Source: a virus
IMG/VR virus record: IMGVR_UViG_3300009011_000001
Location: 62,001-126,000 of that record
Direction: 5' to 3' (one strand)
DNA length: 64,000 nucleotides
A program made the translations under genes and the position numbers. The notes under the pieces are model-generated. The model had not been told where the DNA came from. It saw nothing but the letters and a program-made list of their open reading frames with translations, and searched no databases. Shown one piece after another: positions 16,913 through 26,161 of the stretch (the first letter of the stretch is position 1; each line of letters opens with the position of its first letter).

Positions 16913-18493
16913 ATGGAGTTAAGAATTGCAACTTACACAGTTCGAAGCTTTTCGATTGTGGAAGCGAGGCATGGGGATGAGCCGGAACTTGTGTTCAATA
17001 CGGCAGGCTACACATCCACAAAGCCCGGCGCAATTAAGCGTGACGACGACAGCGAACTCGGCACCAAGATCGAGCTCTTTGAAGAAATCAACGCCCTGAT
17101 TGCAAGCCTTGATCAGAAATCGCAGGACGCATTGTTCGAGGAGTACGCTCGTCTGGACAGTACGTTGACCAGTTTCCATGTTATCGGATCGACTGGCATC
17201 TCTGCGATGAAACAACTGAAAGAAAACCTGTCGGCGATCATCAAAGCGATCTACGACATCATTCCTTTCAGCGCTTTCCGCGACTACATCGTTAACAGCC
17301 CGCACATTCGACTGCCCATCGAGTTGGCGGACACCTACGTCACCACAGACAAAGTAACACCGCTGTATAAAGAGCGGACTTACCTTCGCCCTGAGTACAT
17401 CGATCTCAATGCGTATGCATTGGCTCTGCGGCTGATGATCCCAATCTGGGGCGGCTATCTCCCGATCGCCGAAACCGAGCATGGGAAGATGAAAGAGTAC
17501 GACGCGTTCAAGCTGCTCTACGGTTCTGCCTTAATGAAGACGCCGGTGTTCGATCGGTTGGAGCGTTATCTGGCAGCAAACCTCGACGCAAGCAAGTACG
17601 AGTTGTCGGTGGTCTCGAAGTTCTTGTCGGCAGACGAAGTCCCAGGGTTCCTTGCAGCGTTTGCATTGATCCGGAAAGTCAGCGTCGCGCCATTGTCGGC
17701 TGTGTCTGATAAAGACCACCTGATGAAGATCATCTATAACTACGTTATCGGTGACAAGAACCGCATCCCTCCAGCGTTCGCGAGCAACATCCGCGATAAG
17801 AAACCTGACGACTCCTCGTCTGAAGGTAACGAAAGCGTCTGGGGTATCTTCAAGATGAAAGCAAAGATCTCCACCGGGGACTTGTGCATCATTGAAGAAT
17901 ACATCGAGAAGTACACCCGAGCCGCCAAGAAGATTGCGCCGACTCTGTCCGATGAACGAATCGAGCTGTGTGTTCAGAACGCTCTGACTCTGCACGACTT
18001 CGATCCGACCTACGGCCAAGAGTGGCTGGTGATGCAAGTGTGTTCTACGATCATCGTGGGTACAGCCATCGAGTTGATGGATCGCACACCTGGGCTTATT
18101 GCAGCAGGTATTGTTCAAGCGGTATTGTGGGAATGGGAACTGCCGCAACTGGCTATTCTGACCACGGCCCGTATCGCCAAACTTAAAGAAGGAGAAATCA
18201 TTCAACCGATGCGGCGCTTACCCATTGCGCCTGCTTTGCTAGAACAGTTTGATGTGATCTACCCGTACCGGACGCCCGAGCCGAAACGTGGCGATCCGAT
18301 CCAGTCAACCAACACCGGTGTCATCGATGTTGAGAAGCATGCCGCACACTTCTATCGCCACGACTGGGTTCCGCAATGCCCGACTGAACTTGCCAAGAGC
18401 TACTATCGTTCCGACAAGACCCGACGGATCGAAGTCACCGGTGACCTTAACAGTCAGCTTGGTGAAATGCTGGTCAAGATCAACAACTTCTAA
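16913..18493 (+). CDS. Unknown 526-aa protein in the nvRNAP fifth-subunit (gp68) position
   Basis: First gene of a unit with its own promoter; GGAG six bases upstream of ATG 16913. The protein is helical, without zinc, Walker or nuclease motifs. Its size (526 aa) and place, two genes plus one before the beta C-terminal RNAP subunit, agree with my memory of phiKZ gp68 (about 520 aa), the extra non-virion RNAP subunit needed for promoter recognition. That homology is not proven from sequence here. A structural role is an alternative. Confidence 0.6.
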   Translation: MELRIATYTVRSFSIVEARHGDEPELVFNTAGYTSTKPGAIKRDDDSELGTKIELFEEINALIASLDQKSQDALFEEYARLDSTLTSFHVIGSTGISAMKQLKENLSAIIKAIYDIIPFSAFRDYIVNSPHIRLPIELADTYVTTDKVTPLYKERTYLRPEYIDLNAYALALRLMIPIWGGYLPIAETEHGKMKEYDAFKLLYGSALMKTPVFDRLERYLAANLDASKYELSVVSKFLSADEVPGFLAAFALIRKVSVAPLSAVSDKDHLMKIIYNYVIGDKNRIPPAFASNIRDKKPDDSSSEGNESVWGIFKMKAKISTGDLCIIEEYIEKYTRAAKKIAPTLSDERIELCVQNALTLHDFDPTYGQEWLVMQVCSTIIVGTAIELMDRTPGLIAAGIVQAVLWEWELPQLAILTTARIAKLKEGEIIQPMRRLPIAPALLEQFDVIYPYRTPEPKRGDPIQSTNTGVIDVEKHAAHFYRHDWVPQCPTELAKSYYRSDKTRRIEVTGDLNSQLGEMLVKINNF

Positions 18494-18519
18494 TTCCGCT
18501 AACGCCCTGAGGAATAATC

Positions 18520-20172
18520 ATGCGTCTTCTTAAACTAAACTTCGTCGAAGCTCCACCGATGGCCGATCAGTACATTCGGTCATTCGATTTCGATATGAAG
18601 AATAGCCGGATTGACGATCTGGCAAGGCTGACCGAAGACGGTACAAACATCCTTCCTGAACGACTCGCCAAAGTCAGTTCTTCGCTGATGTCCCCAACGA
18701 CCCAACGTCGTGAGAAGATCGTTTCTCAGATCGATAAGGGCTGGGGGCAGCGCCGGATCATGTTCTCGATGGTGGTTGAAACATCCAGCCGTCCAAACCA
18801 TCAGACGTACGAATACATCGTTGGCCATACCGACCACGATGGCTTCTCGATGCTCGGCATGAAGGAAGTGAAGCTCGACAACCGGATGAAGCTGTACTTC
18901 GACCAGATCACCCACATTAACCTGTCGGGCGGTATGCGTCGTAATCAAGAAATCTGGACTCCGTCCATCAAGGCCAGTGACTTGGTCTTGAACCGTGACA
19001 CGCTGCGTGGGTTTGGCCACGACGACCTAGCTAGCCATGGCGGTCACCGCCCACTCACCAAGCGCCCAACGGATCTCTTCCGCCGCGAAGGCGCAGAGCT
19101 GAACTACAACGAAAGCAACTTCAGCCTAGACAGCGATAGCAACGATCGCCGTTCGGAAACCCACACCAACAATACTGTTGGTACGTTCACAAGCACGTTG
19201 AAGCTTTCCAGTCGCGATAACAATAGCCCAACCTCGTTCCTTCATCGGACCCTGGATGGCTACGTTACGGCATCTACCGGCCTGGGCCTGGGCGCTGATT
19301 CCAGCCCGTACGGTTTGCCAGACGAACGTCAGAACAAGCTGAGTAATCTGAAGCGTGCCTACGGCACTGTGGATGAAAACGATCCATCAGCTGACCGCTA
19401 CATCGAAGAGCTCAAGGAGAATACCCGGATCCTCAACACCGGTTACATCACCTACGGCGAACTTATGGAGATGAACCCAGAGTTCGTCAAGAGCGCTCAA
19501 GAAGACTTCGCCTTCGCAGATCCAAAGAAAAGCTATCGCCATGGCGACATGGGGATGTGGCGCGGTGACGACAACGAAACCATTGCAGCGTTCCAGATTG
19601 CTTGCTCGCTTCCGGGCCTGATGATCAAGAACATGTACTCGAAGATCGATGGGTTCACCATCAACTCCTACGGGCACAGCAAACTGCAGCGGATCACTGG
19701 CGGTATCACCAGCCCGTACATCGAAGGTATCGATACTTCTGCCACATGGCCGAACTTCGAACACCAGGTATCTGAAATCATGATCCACGAAGTCACTCGT
19801 GGGGCATTCAACTTCGAGGCCAAGATCGATGCAAACGTTGACGGTTTCGTCGACATCTGGATCCGCATCGACGGTGGTCCTGAATCCTTCCACAGCTTCC
19901 CGGCATATTGCGCAGGCACTGTGGCTCCGACTCTGGATACCGACGTGACTTCGCTGAGCCGCATGAGCCGGAACATGACTTCGATCTCGAACAGCTTGGC
20001 TGACAGCCGTCTGAATCGTAGTCGAATCAGTCTCGGTGAGCTTAACCGCAATGAAGAAGGCGGTATCAAGCTTGGTATTGGCGGTAACTTCCGCCGCGAA
20101 AACAATGATCTTTTCGGTAACACCGACGATCTTCCGTCCAGTCTCGCACTTCCTTCGAAGAAGAACTGGTAA
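18520..20172 (+). CDS. Unknown 550-aa protein with disordered C-terminus (gp69 position)
   Basis: Starts 26 bases after the previous stop with GAGG upstream. The N-terminal half looks globular (beta-rich, VVETSSRPNHQTYEYIVGHT). A central polar Asp/Ser/Asn-rich stretch lies near residues 200-240, and the C-terminus (about 490-550) is rich in Ser, Asn, Arg and Gly and ends in KKNW. The tail segment GGIKLGIGGNF recurs in altered form (GGIRLGGDNGL) in the next gene, suggesting the two proteins share a partner. No known family recognised. Confidence 0.7.
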   Translation: MRLLKLNFVEAPPMADQYIRSFDFDMKNSRIDDLARLTEDGTNILPERLAKVSSSLMSPTTQRREKIVSQIDKGWGQRRIMFSMVVETSSRPNHQTYEYIVGHTDHDGFSMLGMKEVKLDNRMKLYFDQITHINLSGGMRRNQEIWTPSIKASDLVLNRDTLRGFGHDDLASHGGHRPLTKRPTDLFRREGAELNYNESNFSLDSDSNDRRSETHTNNTVGTFTSTLKLSSRDNNSPTSFLHRTLDGYVTASTGLGLGADSSPYGLPDERQNKLSNLKRAYGTVDENDPSADRYIEELKENTRILNTGYITYGELMEMNPEFVKSAQEDFAFADPKKSYRHGDMGMWRGDDNETIAAFQIACSLPGLMIKNMYSKIDGFTINSYGHSKLQRITGGITSPYIEGIDTSATWPNFEHQVSEIMIHEVTRGAFNFEAKIDANVDGFVDIWIRIDGGPESFHSFPAYCAGTVAPTLDTDVTSLSRMSRNMTSISNSLADSRLNRSRISLGELNRNEEGGIKLGIGGNFRRENNDLFGNTDDLPSSLALPSKKNW

Positions 20173-20198
20173 CTTTCACCCACGAGGGGTAACAATGA

Positions 20199-21488
20199 AT
20201 GTCAACGAAACTCGACAGTCTACTTGATTTCTATCTGAAGCTGTTGTTGGACGTCGGTGTGTTCGACAAAGATGGCAAAGGGCTGTTGTCCTACGATCAT
20301 GGCGGAACTCCTCATCCGGTATCGCTGGCCGGCACGCGTCTGTGCCTGCCGACCCGCGAGATCGTTCGTGACGGCGAATGGACTGCCCGTACGGCATTCC
20401 ACCCAATGTCTGAGCAGATCAACCAGGGCCCATCGCCGGTACTGAATGCACTCAAGGCGTATATCGTCGAGCGCATTCGTCCGGTGTACAAACTGATCGC
20501 GTTGGAGCTGGCTGAGCTGGTGGCTGATCATAGCCGCCACAAAGGCCTGTCCACCAAAGCGGCCAAGTTCATGAAGCCGCTAGTTGGTTTCGACGACACC
20601 ACGACCAAAGCTCTGGAAAAGGTTTTCAAGCGCACCAGCACTGAAATCCCTGAAAAGCGCCTGGTCAGCATCTTCCTGCAAAGCGGTGGCGGTAATGGCG
20701 TCCTGCGCAGCTGCAGCGTTTCCTTCCCGCTGATGGATGACGCCGACAACGAAGACACCACCACGTTCTTCGAAGTCAACATGCCGCGCAAGACCAAGGA
20801 CAAAGGGCTGATCGTAGCTCTCCTGAAATACGTTCTGGGCGAAGCTTCGGATTTCACCGGTGAAGTCAAGACCGGCGATGCGCCGTACTTTGAAAGCCTG
20901 CTGATCAGCTTCCGCAAGATTGCTGAGCATCTGAACGGTCTGATCGATCTGCACAGCCCGGCATGCCCGGTGTTGAAAGACTTCCGCTTCCATCTCGAAT
21001 GGATGGATGTGCTGGATAAGTTCGGCGAGTTCTGCGAGAAGTACGGTGTAGCGGTTCCGGCATTGCCGGGTAATGTGGGTATCGATCCAGAGCCAGAAGA
21101 TGAAGAAGAAACGCCAACCCGCTCGGTCTTCGAAAGCACAGCAGACCAAGTCGGTTCGCTGGACCTCCCGTTCAGCAAAGACGGCGAAGAGCGTAGCGGC
21201 ACTGGCGGTTCTCTTTATCGCAGTAGTGCTGCCCATACTCGCGATCGCGATCAAGGTGATCGTGGCCTGGATTCTGGCAGATCTGATAGCAGCAGCTTGA
21301 GCATCTCCGACATCCTGCGTGATCGTGGCAGTCGTGATCGTGATAGCGGCCTTGATCGCCGTCCGTCTCGTGACAGCCGTGACAACCGCGATCTGTTCTC
21401 CCGTCGGGATGAAGAGCGTGGCGGTATTCGCCTGGGTGGCGATAACGGTCTGGGCGGTTTGGGCCGCGGTGGCGGTAAGCGCTGGTAA
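20199..21488 (+). CDS. Unknown 429-aa protein with Arg/Asp/Ser-rich repeat tail (gp70 position)
   Basis: The N-terminal 300 residues look globular and helical. From about residue 328 to 429 the sequence becomes a low-complexity tract of RD, SR, DR and RGG-like dipeptides, ending GGGKRW. This resembles eukaryotic RS/RD and RGG domains that drive phase separation or nucleic-acid binding. GAGGGG lies upstream; a competing ATG four bases earlier opens only a ten-codon frame. The gene lies between two probable RNAP-related genes. Codons are biased as in abundant proteins. I do not recognise a family. Confidence 0.72.
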   Translation: MSTKLDSLLDFYLKLLLDVGVFDKDGKGLLSYDHGGTPHPVSLAGTRLCLPTREIVRDGEWTARTAFHPMSEQINQGPSPVLNALKAYIVERIRPVYKLIALELAELVADHSRHKGLSTKAAKFMKPLVGFDDTTTKALEKVFKRTSTEIPEKRLVSIFLQSGGGNGVLRSCSVSFPLMDDADNEDTTTFFEVNMPRKTKDKGLIVALLKYVLGEASDFTGEVKTGDAPYFESLLISFRKIAEHLNGLIDLHSPACPVLKDFRFHLEWMDVLDKFGEFCEKYGVAVPALPGNVGIDPEPEDEEETPTRSVFESTADQVGSLDLPFSKDGEERSGTGGSLYRSSAAHTRDRDQGDRGLDSGRSDSSSLSISDILRDRGSRDRDSGLDRRPSRDSRDNRDLFSRRDEERGGIRLGGDNGLGGLGRGGGKRW

Positions 21489-21497
21489 ACGGCATAA

Positions 21498-21521
21498 AGA
21501 GGTGGGGGCAACCCCACCTCT
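21498..21521. terminator. Bidirectional hairpin between convergent genes
   Basis: A perfect ten-pair stem AGAGGTGGGG / CCCCACCTCT with GCAA loop, preceded by GGCATA and followed by a T-rich tract to about 21538. It separates a plus-strand unit from a convergent minus-strand gene. Confidence 0.85.
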
Positions 21522-21531
21522 CTTGCTCTTT

Positions 21532-21873
21532 TTAATTTGCCGTTAGACGAGTTCGATAAACCATCTTCATCCTGGCAACTAGATCTTTGTCTGGAATTAG
21601 CAAGGTCCCGATGTTCTCGTTGATTTCGTGCATGGAGTTAATTCCGTTCACACGCATAATCAATTGGTGGTCTTCAAGCTCAACTCCCTGTTCCAGTAAG
21701 TACCCGGCCAGGTCAAACTGAAACAGAAACCCTTCCTCTGGCGCAACGGCAACAGCGCGCGTAGCAGGGTGGGTTCTGAAAAACGTAACCAGTGACTCGA
21801 TGTAAGTGTTGTAATCGCGAGTTGTTGTGTATTCGTCAGGGCTCTCAATACGAAGATTGTCCAGCGCGCTCAT
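21532..21873 (-). CDS. Hypothetical protein, 113 aa
   Basis: A single minus-strand gene inside a plus-strand region. GAGG lies five bases before its ATG at 21873. A small acidic protein with an even mix of helix and strand and no recognised motif. It is convergent to the Arg/Asp-rich protein gene and divergent from the RNAP beta gene, so it may have been inserted between them. Confidence 0.75.
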   Translation of the reverse strand: MSALDNLRIESPDEYTTTRDYNTYIESLVTFFRTHPATRAVAVAPEEGFLFQFDLAGYLLEQGVELEDHQLIMRVNGINSMHEINENIGTLLIPDKDLVARMKMVYRTRLTAN

Positions 21874-21897
21874 TGTGACCTCGTTAATTTCCAGTCA

Positions 21898-21907
21898 TAC
21901 ATTACAG
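21898..21907 (+). promoter_or_regulatory. Candidate phage promoter (TACATTACAG)
   Basis: Shares TACATTAC with the boxes at 6604 and 16870 and lies 36 bases before the RNAP beta subunit start, in the gap between divergent genes. Confidence 0.55.
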
Positions 21908-21942
21908 TTGTGTAGTACCATTACCGCCCAATGGAGTTGCAA

Positions 21943-24120
21943 ATGTCGGATCCGCGATTTCCGATTCACCCTGAGTATGTTTCATTTAACGGGATGAACT
22001 CGTATTTCAAAAACGTGTCACCCGTTCGACAAGTGATGCACACCGGCGCTATGTCCCAAGCGCTGATCGTAGATGGCCGCACCCGTAAGCGTCAGCAATC
22101 GGGTCTGGAACGAGAAATTGCCCGAGGAGCTCTAAACCACACGTTCCGAAACGACGTGATCATTCGAGCCGTAATCCCACGCTTTACTGATGACATGTTC
22201 AGCCACCTTCCCAATGGCCGAACTGCAAACCCGCTCGATCTGGTGATCTTTGAAGATTACCGTACCGAGCAGCTGGACGTCATGGAGCTTTCTAAGTTCC
22301 ACGTCATGCACCAGCACTTTGGTTTCGTGTTCGACATCGACGAAGACATCTATAACCGGATGGCCAACGTCAAAGATGTCATGATTCCAGCAGGCACTTG
22401 TGTGGCTCGCTCTCCGGCCGTTACGCCGGATGGTGACTACATGCCCGGACTCGAAACCAACGTTGTGATGCTGTCTCACCCGGCAACGGATAACGACAGT
22501 ATCATTTTCTCTGAGTCCTACGCGTCAAAGCGTATCCGTTCCAACGCCTTCGAATCTCGTGGGCTGGAATGTGGCCGGCACAAATATCCGATTAACGCTT
22601 ACGGCAATGGCTCGATCTTCAAGCCAATGCCCGATGTAGGCGAGATCATTCATAGCAACGGTCTGCTGATTGCGACTCGTCCTTACGACGAACGCCTCGA
22701 TGCGGTCTACATGACGCGCAAGCAGTTGCTCAAGCCGATCTATTGGCTGGATGATCGAATCGTTGGCCACGCAGGTGCTGAGATTGTTGACATCGAAGTG
22801 ATGCACAACAGTCATCTTGCAAGTCAGCGCTTGCCGGAAGAAATGTCAAGACAGTTCCGCAAGTACTACGACGCCGATCGCCGCTTCTATACGGAGCTGA
22901 TCCGCAATACGGTATTCCGTAGCGGGCGTTGGAATGACAACGTGAACATGTCTGACCGTCTGGCTACTCTGGTCACCATGGCAATCCCTCGTGCCGGTCA
23001 CATGCTGGTCGAAGAGGGAATGTGGCCGAAGAACCAGGCTGATGAACTGGACGTGCGTCTGAACTATCGTGGCGATCTGCTCGATGAGTGGAAGGTGAAA
23101 CTTACCTACCGCTATAAGACAGAAGCAGGCGAGGGTCCAAAGGCTACGGACGAAAACGGCGCTAAAGGCGTTGCATCGTTTGTAATGCCAGACGCCGACA
23201 TGCCGGTCGATGCATTCGGTAACCGTGCTGAGATTGCTGTACTCAGTAACCCGACTGTAAACCGGATGAACCCTGGTCGTCCTCACCAGCAAATGATCGG
23301 CGCTGCCGGTCGTGATGTAATCAAACGTGTTCGCCGCACCTACGGTCTGCCGTCGATGGGCGAAGTCACGAGAGAAGGGGCTGAGCGTGCTGTTTACGAC
23401 AAAGCCAATGCTGAACTGAACTTTAAGAACTTCGCGTACATCGTTGGGTTCTACAAGATCGTCAGCAAAGATCGGATGTACATGTTGGCAACTCGCGATG
23501 ACGTCATCTCTACTGGACGCTATCTGCGACATCTCGTCGAAGTCATTCTTGACGGCAACGGCGAGCATGCTTACGGCATGTACATTCAGAAGGTCCCTGA
23601 GAGCGAAGATAAGCTCGATGAGATCATTGATGCGCTGTACTCTGGCGATTACCGCCCTGAGATGAGCCCGGTTACCTTCCGCGATTACAGCGGCAAAATG
23701 GTGACCACCAAGGAAGATGTGCTGATCGGACCGATCTACCACCTCATCCTGGAAAAGACTGCTACCGATGGCTCTGGCGTGAGTTCTGCGAAGCTTAACC
23801 ACTTCGGCATTACTTCGCGTCTGACCAATGCCGACAAGCACTCAACCGCTGGTCGTCAAACGGTGACTCGTTCTCTCGACGAGGCATCCATCCGGAGCAT
23901 GGCAGCGGCATCTGGCGCTGAAGTCATGGCGCACATCGTTGACCTGCACAACAACCCAGTGGTGCACAAAGCGGTGTGTCGCAACATCATTACGGCCGAT
24001 AAGCCTACCGACATCGATGAACTCGTTGACCGGTCGGTCTTTAAGCTGGGTGGCCACCGGCCGCTTGCGTTTGCAATCAACCAGTTCATTTGCTCAGGCA
24101 AGTTCATCACTCACGACTAA
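21943..24120 (+). CDS. RNA polymerase beta-like subunit, C-terminal half (probably non-virion RNAP)
   Basis: The 725-residue protein matches the beta C-terminal part. KGVASFVMPDADMPVDAFG (about residue 408) followed by NPTVNRMNPGRPHQQMIG corresponds to the KGVI...EDMPxxxxGxxxDIxLNPxGVPSRMNxGQ block of bacterial beta. Near the C-terminus, VLIGPIYHLILEK and HSTAGRQTVTRSLDE correspond to the VGxxYxxKLxH and GGxRxGEMExWAL blocks. I choose ATG 21943 (GGAG six bases upstream) over ATG 21931. The next gene encodes the beta-prime C-terminal half, so the pair corresponds to phiKZ gp71-73 and gp74. The N-terminal half of beta is not in the window. Confidence 0.88.
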   Translation: MSDPRFPIHPEYVSFNGMNSYFKNVSPVRQVMHTGAMSQALIVDGRTRKRQQSGLEREIARGALNHTFRNDVIIRAVIPRFTDDMFSHLPNGRTANPLDLVIFEDYRTEQLDVMELSKFHVMHQHFGFVFDIDEDIYNRMANVKDVMIPAGTCVARSPAVTPDGDYMPGLETNVVMLSHPATDNDSIIFSESYASKRIRSNAFESRGLECGRHKYPINAYGNGSIFKPMPDVGEIIHSNGLLIATRPYDERLDAVYMTRKQLLKPIYWLDDRIVGHAGAEIVDIEVMHNSHLASQRLPEEMSRQFRKYYDADRRFYTELIRNTVFRSGRWNDNVNMSDRLATLVTMAIPRAGHMLVEEGMWPKNQADELDVRLNYRGDLLDEWKVKLTYRYKTEAGEGPKATDENGAKGVASFVMPDADMPVDAFGNRAEIAVLSNPTVNRMNPGRPHQQMIGAAGRDVIKRVRRTYGLPSMGEVTREGAERAVYDKANAELNFKNFAYIVGFYKIVSKDRMYMLATRDDVISTGRYLRHLVEVILDGNGEHAYGMYIQKVPESEDKLDEIIDALYSGDYRPEMSPVTFRDYSGKMVTTKEDVLIGPIYHLILEKTATDGSGVSSAKLNHFGITSRLTNADKHSTAGRQTVTRSLDEASIRSMAAASGAEVMAHIVDLHNNPVVHKAVCRNIITADKPTDIDELVDRSVFKLGGHRPLAFAINQFICSGKFITHD

Positions 24121-24134
24121 TCGAGGTATCATCA

Positions 24135-26108
24135 ATGCGTACGTTTCACGTCAGAGAATTCTTTGACAATCCGCAAAGAGATTGGCCGTGTTTGAAAGAT
24201 GAGCTGTTTACCCTGCAGTTGGACGACGGGGAGAAAATCAAGACCGTTACGGCGGCGCTGGAGATCTCCAAGAAGTTGTGGTTGGTCCATGAGAAGTACG
24301 ACCGCCTGCCGATCCTTGCGCGTCACTGTGTGCAAAAGGTACCGATGTCCAATGGCGATATTTCTGCCATTGGCTCGGCGGTAGCCGAAGATATTCACGA
24401 CATCTACGGCATCGGCGGATATAACCGGGAAGAGCTCTGGTGGTATATGCAGCTGAACAACCAGCGGCTGTACAACGAGAGTATCATTGACTATCCTGAG
24501 TACATGAGGGGGTCTAACTCCTTCACGTTCCACGAGGTCTACCAACACCCGGAAATCAAGAAGATTCGGGAAACGCTTTACGATAACCCGACAGCAATCT
24601 CCATTGAGAAAGCGAACGACAAGGCAACGCACGTCATCATGACGGCACCTGACCTTGCGCGTAACGCCATCGTATCTGACCTCCGGGCCAAGATCATCAA
24701 GATGGAGCAGTTCCTGCAGGTCATCCTTGTTCGGGGTTTCAACACCGACATCGATGACGTGATCTATCGCAAGCCGATCATGGGCAACTATTACTCCGGC
24801 ATCAACGACCCTGCTGAAGCGGCCATGGACTCGACCTTGGCTTCCAAAGCGATCATCTATCAAGGTGAGCCGTTGGAGCAAACCGAATACGCCAACCGGA
24901 AGTTGCAGTTCAGTTCACAGCGGGTTGATCTGCTGATCATGAACGACTGTAACTCCCCGGTGTTGGCACCTATCGAAGTGACGCCTGCGCGCTACTCCGA
25001 CATGGAAGGGTTGTACTTCAAAGATCCGGAGACGGGGAACCTCAAGTCCCTGCGTCTGCGTGATCGAAAGAAATACGAAGGCATGACTCTGAGCTTTCGG
25101 TTACCGTTCAATTGCAAGTATCGAGGCAGTGCTTGCGTATGCCGGATGTGTTACGGCGAGCTGGCATTCAACCTGCCTTACGGTGTGAACATCGGCCATG
25201 TGGCTTCCACCATGACTCAGTCGGAAGTATCTCAACGAGTGCTGAAGGTTAAGCACTCCGAGAAGTCGACTGTGGCCGAACGTATCAACATCAACTCCGA
25301 GGAGAAGCCTTACATCGACCATGCTGAAGCGCCGAATATGATTGTTCTCAATCCTAATTTGGCGAAGAATGGCATCAAGTTGTTGCTCAAGGCTGCGGTG
25401 GTTCAGGGCGTGTTCAATGCGTCCAAGATCCCACTGCTCAAGAAGGACCAGATTCGCGAGGACGTTCCGACGTCCAAGTTCAGTCAGTTCCGCAATGTGT
25501 CGTTCGATCTGCCGACTCAAAGCAAACAACCGATGCGGGTGCACGTCACTGTCTCGAGGGGTGGTAACTATTCCTTCCTGACACACGACTTCCTACGGTT
25601 TATGCTTAAAGAACAGTTCACAATCCGGGAAGATGGGTATTATCACATCGACCTGACGAACTGGGATTTCAACAAGCCGGTATTCGAGCTGCCGAACAAA
25701 CATATCTCGATGCGTGACTTCGCTGCTGAAGTTGAGGTGTTCGTTCGTTCCACACGGGATAACTCCAGTCGCCACCTGGGTCGCCTGAAACAGCTGACCC
25801 AATACGCCGACCCAGTGGAAGCAATGCTGGACGCGCATGAACTGATCGCGAGTAAGGTTCCCGTTTCGATGACTCACGTAGCCGTGGTGCTTCTATCCAT
25901 GACTGTGGGCATGGACCGGGACAGCGTCAAGATCCCACCGTTTGGCGAGACTCTGCGTTTCGCTAAGTACGGCAAGATCCTGGCGAACGGTAGCTACGGT
26001 GCGCTGTTTGCGTACCAAGGCGCCAATGCGGTAATGGACAAGATGGAGCAGTTCCTGATTGTAGATAGGATGCAACATTTGCTCGATCCGATGATCATGC
26101 CAAATTAA
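24135..26108 (+). CDS. RNA polymerase beta-prime-like subunit, C-terminal half (probably non-virion RNAP)
   Basis: A 657-residue protein; GAGGT seven bases before ATG 24135. The segment around LEQTEYANRKLQFSSQRVD, ending in DCNSP, corresponds to the trigger-loop region and following DCGT of bacterial beta-prime. It is followed by CVCRMCYGELAFNLPYGVNI, the second zinc-binding CxxCYG block, and GHVASTMTQSEVSQRVLKVK, equivalent to the GVIAAQSIGEPGTQLTxxTFH segment. It completes the beta-prime chain begun at 8876-10375, with the two halves encoded 14 kb apart. Expected to work in the phage nucleus on middle/late promoters. Confidence 0.88.
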   Translation: MRTFHVREFFDNPQRDWPCLKDELFTLQLDDGEKIKTVTAALEISKKLWLVHEKYDRLPILARHCVQKVPMSNGDISAIGSAVAEDIHDIYGIGGYNREELWWYMQLNNQRLYNESIIDYPEYMRGSNSFTFHEVYQHPEIKKIRETLYDNPTAISIEKANDKATHVIMTAPDLARNAIVSDLRAKIIKMEQFLQVILVRGFNTDIDDVIYRKPIMGNYYSGINDPAEAAMDSTLASKAIIYQGEPLEQTEYANRKLQFSSQRVDLLIMNDCNSPVLAPIEVTPARYSDMEGLYFKDPETGNLKSLRLRDRKKYEGMTLSFRLPFNCKYRGSACVCRMCYGELAFNLPYGVNIGHVASTMTQSEVSQRVLKVKHSEKSTVAERININSEEKPYIDHAEAPNMIVLNPNLAKNGIKLLLKAAVVQGVFNASKIPLLKKDQIREDVPTSKFSQFRNVSFDLPTQSKQPMRVHVTVSRGGNYSFLTHDFLRFMLKEQFTIREDGYYHIDLTNWDFNKPVFELPNKHISMRDFAAEVEVFVRSTRDNSSRHLGRLKQLTQYADPVEAMLDAHELIASKVPVSMTHVAVVLLSMTVGMDRDSVKIPPFGETLRFAKYGKILANGSYGALFAYQGANAVMDKMEQFLIVDRMQHLLDPMIMPN

Positions 26109-26117
26109 CCAGTAAAG

Positions 26118-26151
26118 ACACACTGCGTAGCTTTGCGGCTACGCAGTGTGT
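26118..26151. repeat. Fourteen-pair perfect hairpin without T-run
   Basis: ACACACTGCGTAGC and GCTACGCAGTGTGT pair perfectly around a six-base loop. No T tract follows; instead GGAGG of the next gene begins two bases later. It may be an RNA processing or stabilising site or may control access to that ribosome site. Confidence 0.7.
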
Positions 26152-26161
26152 TGGAGGCTTT

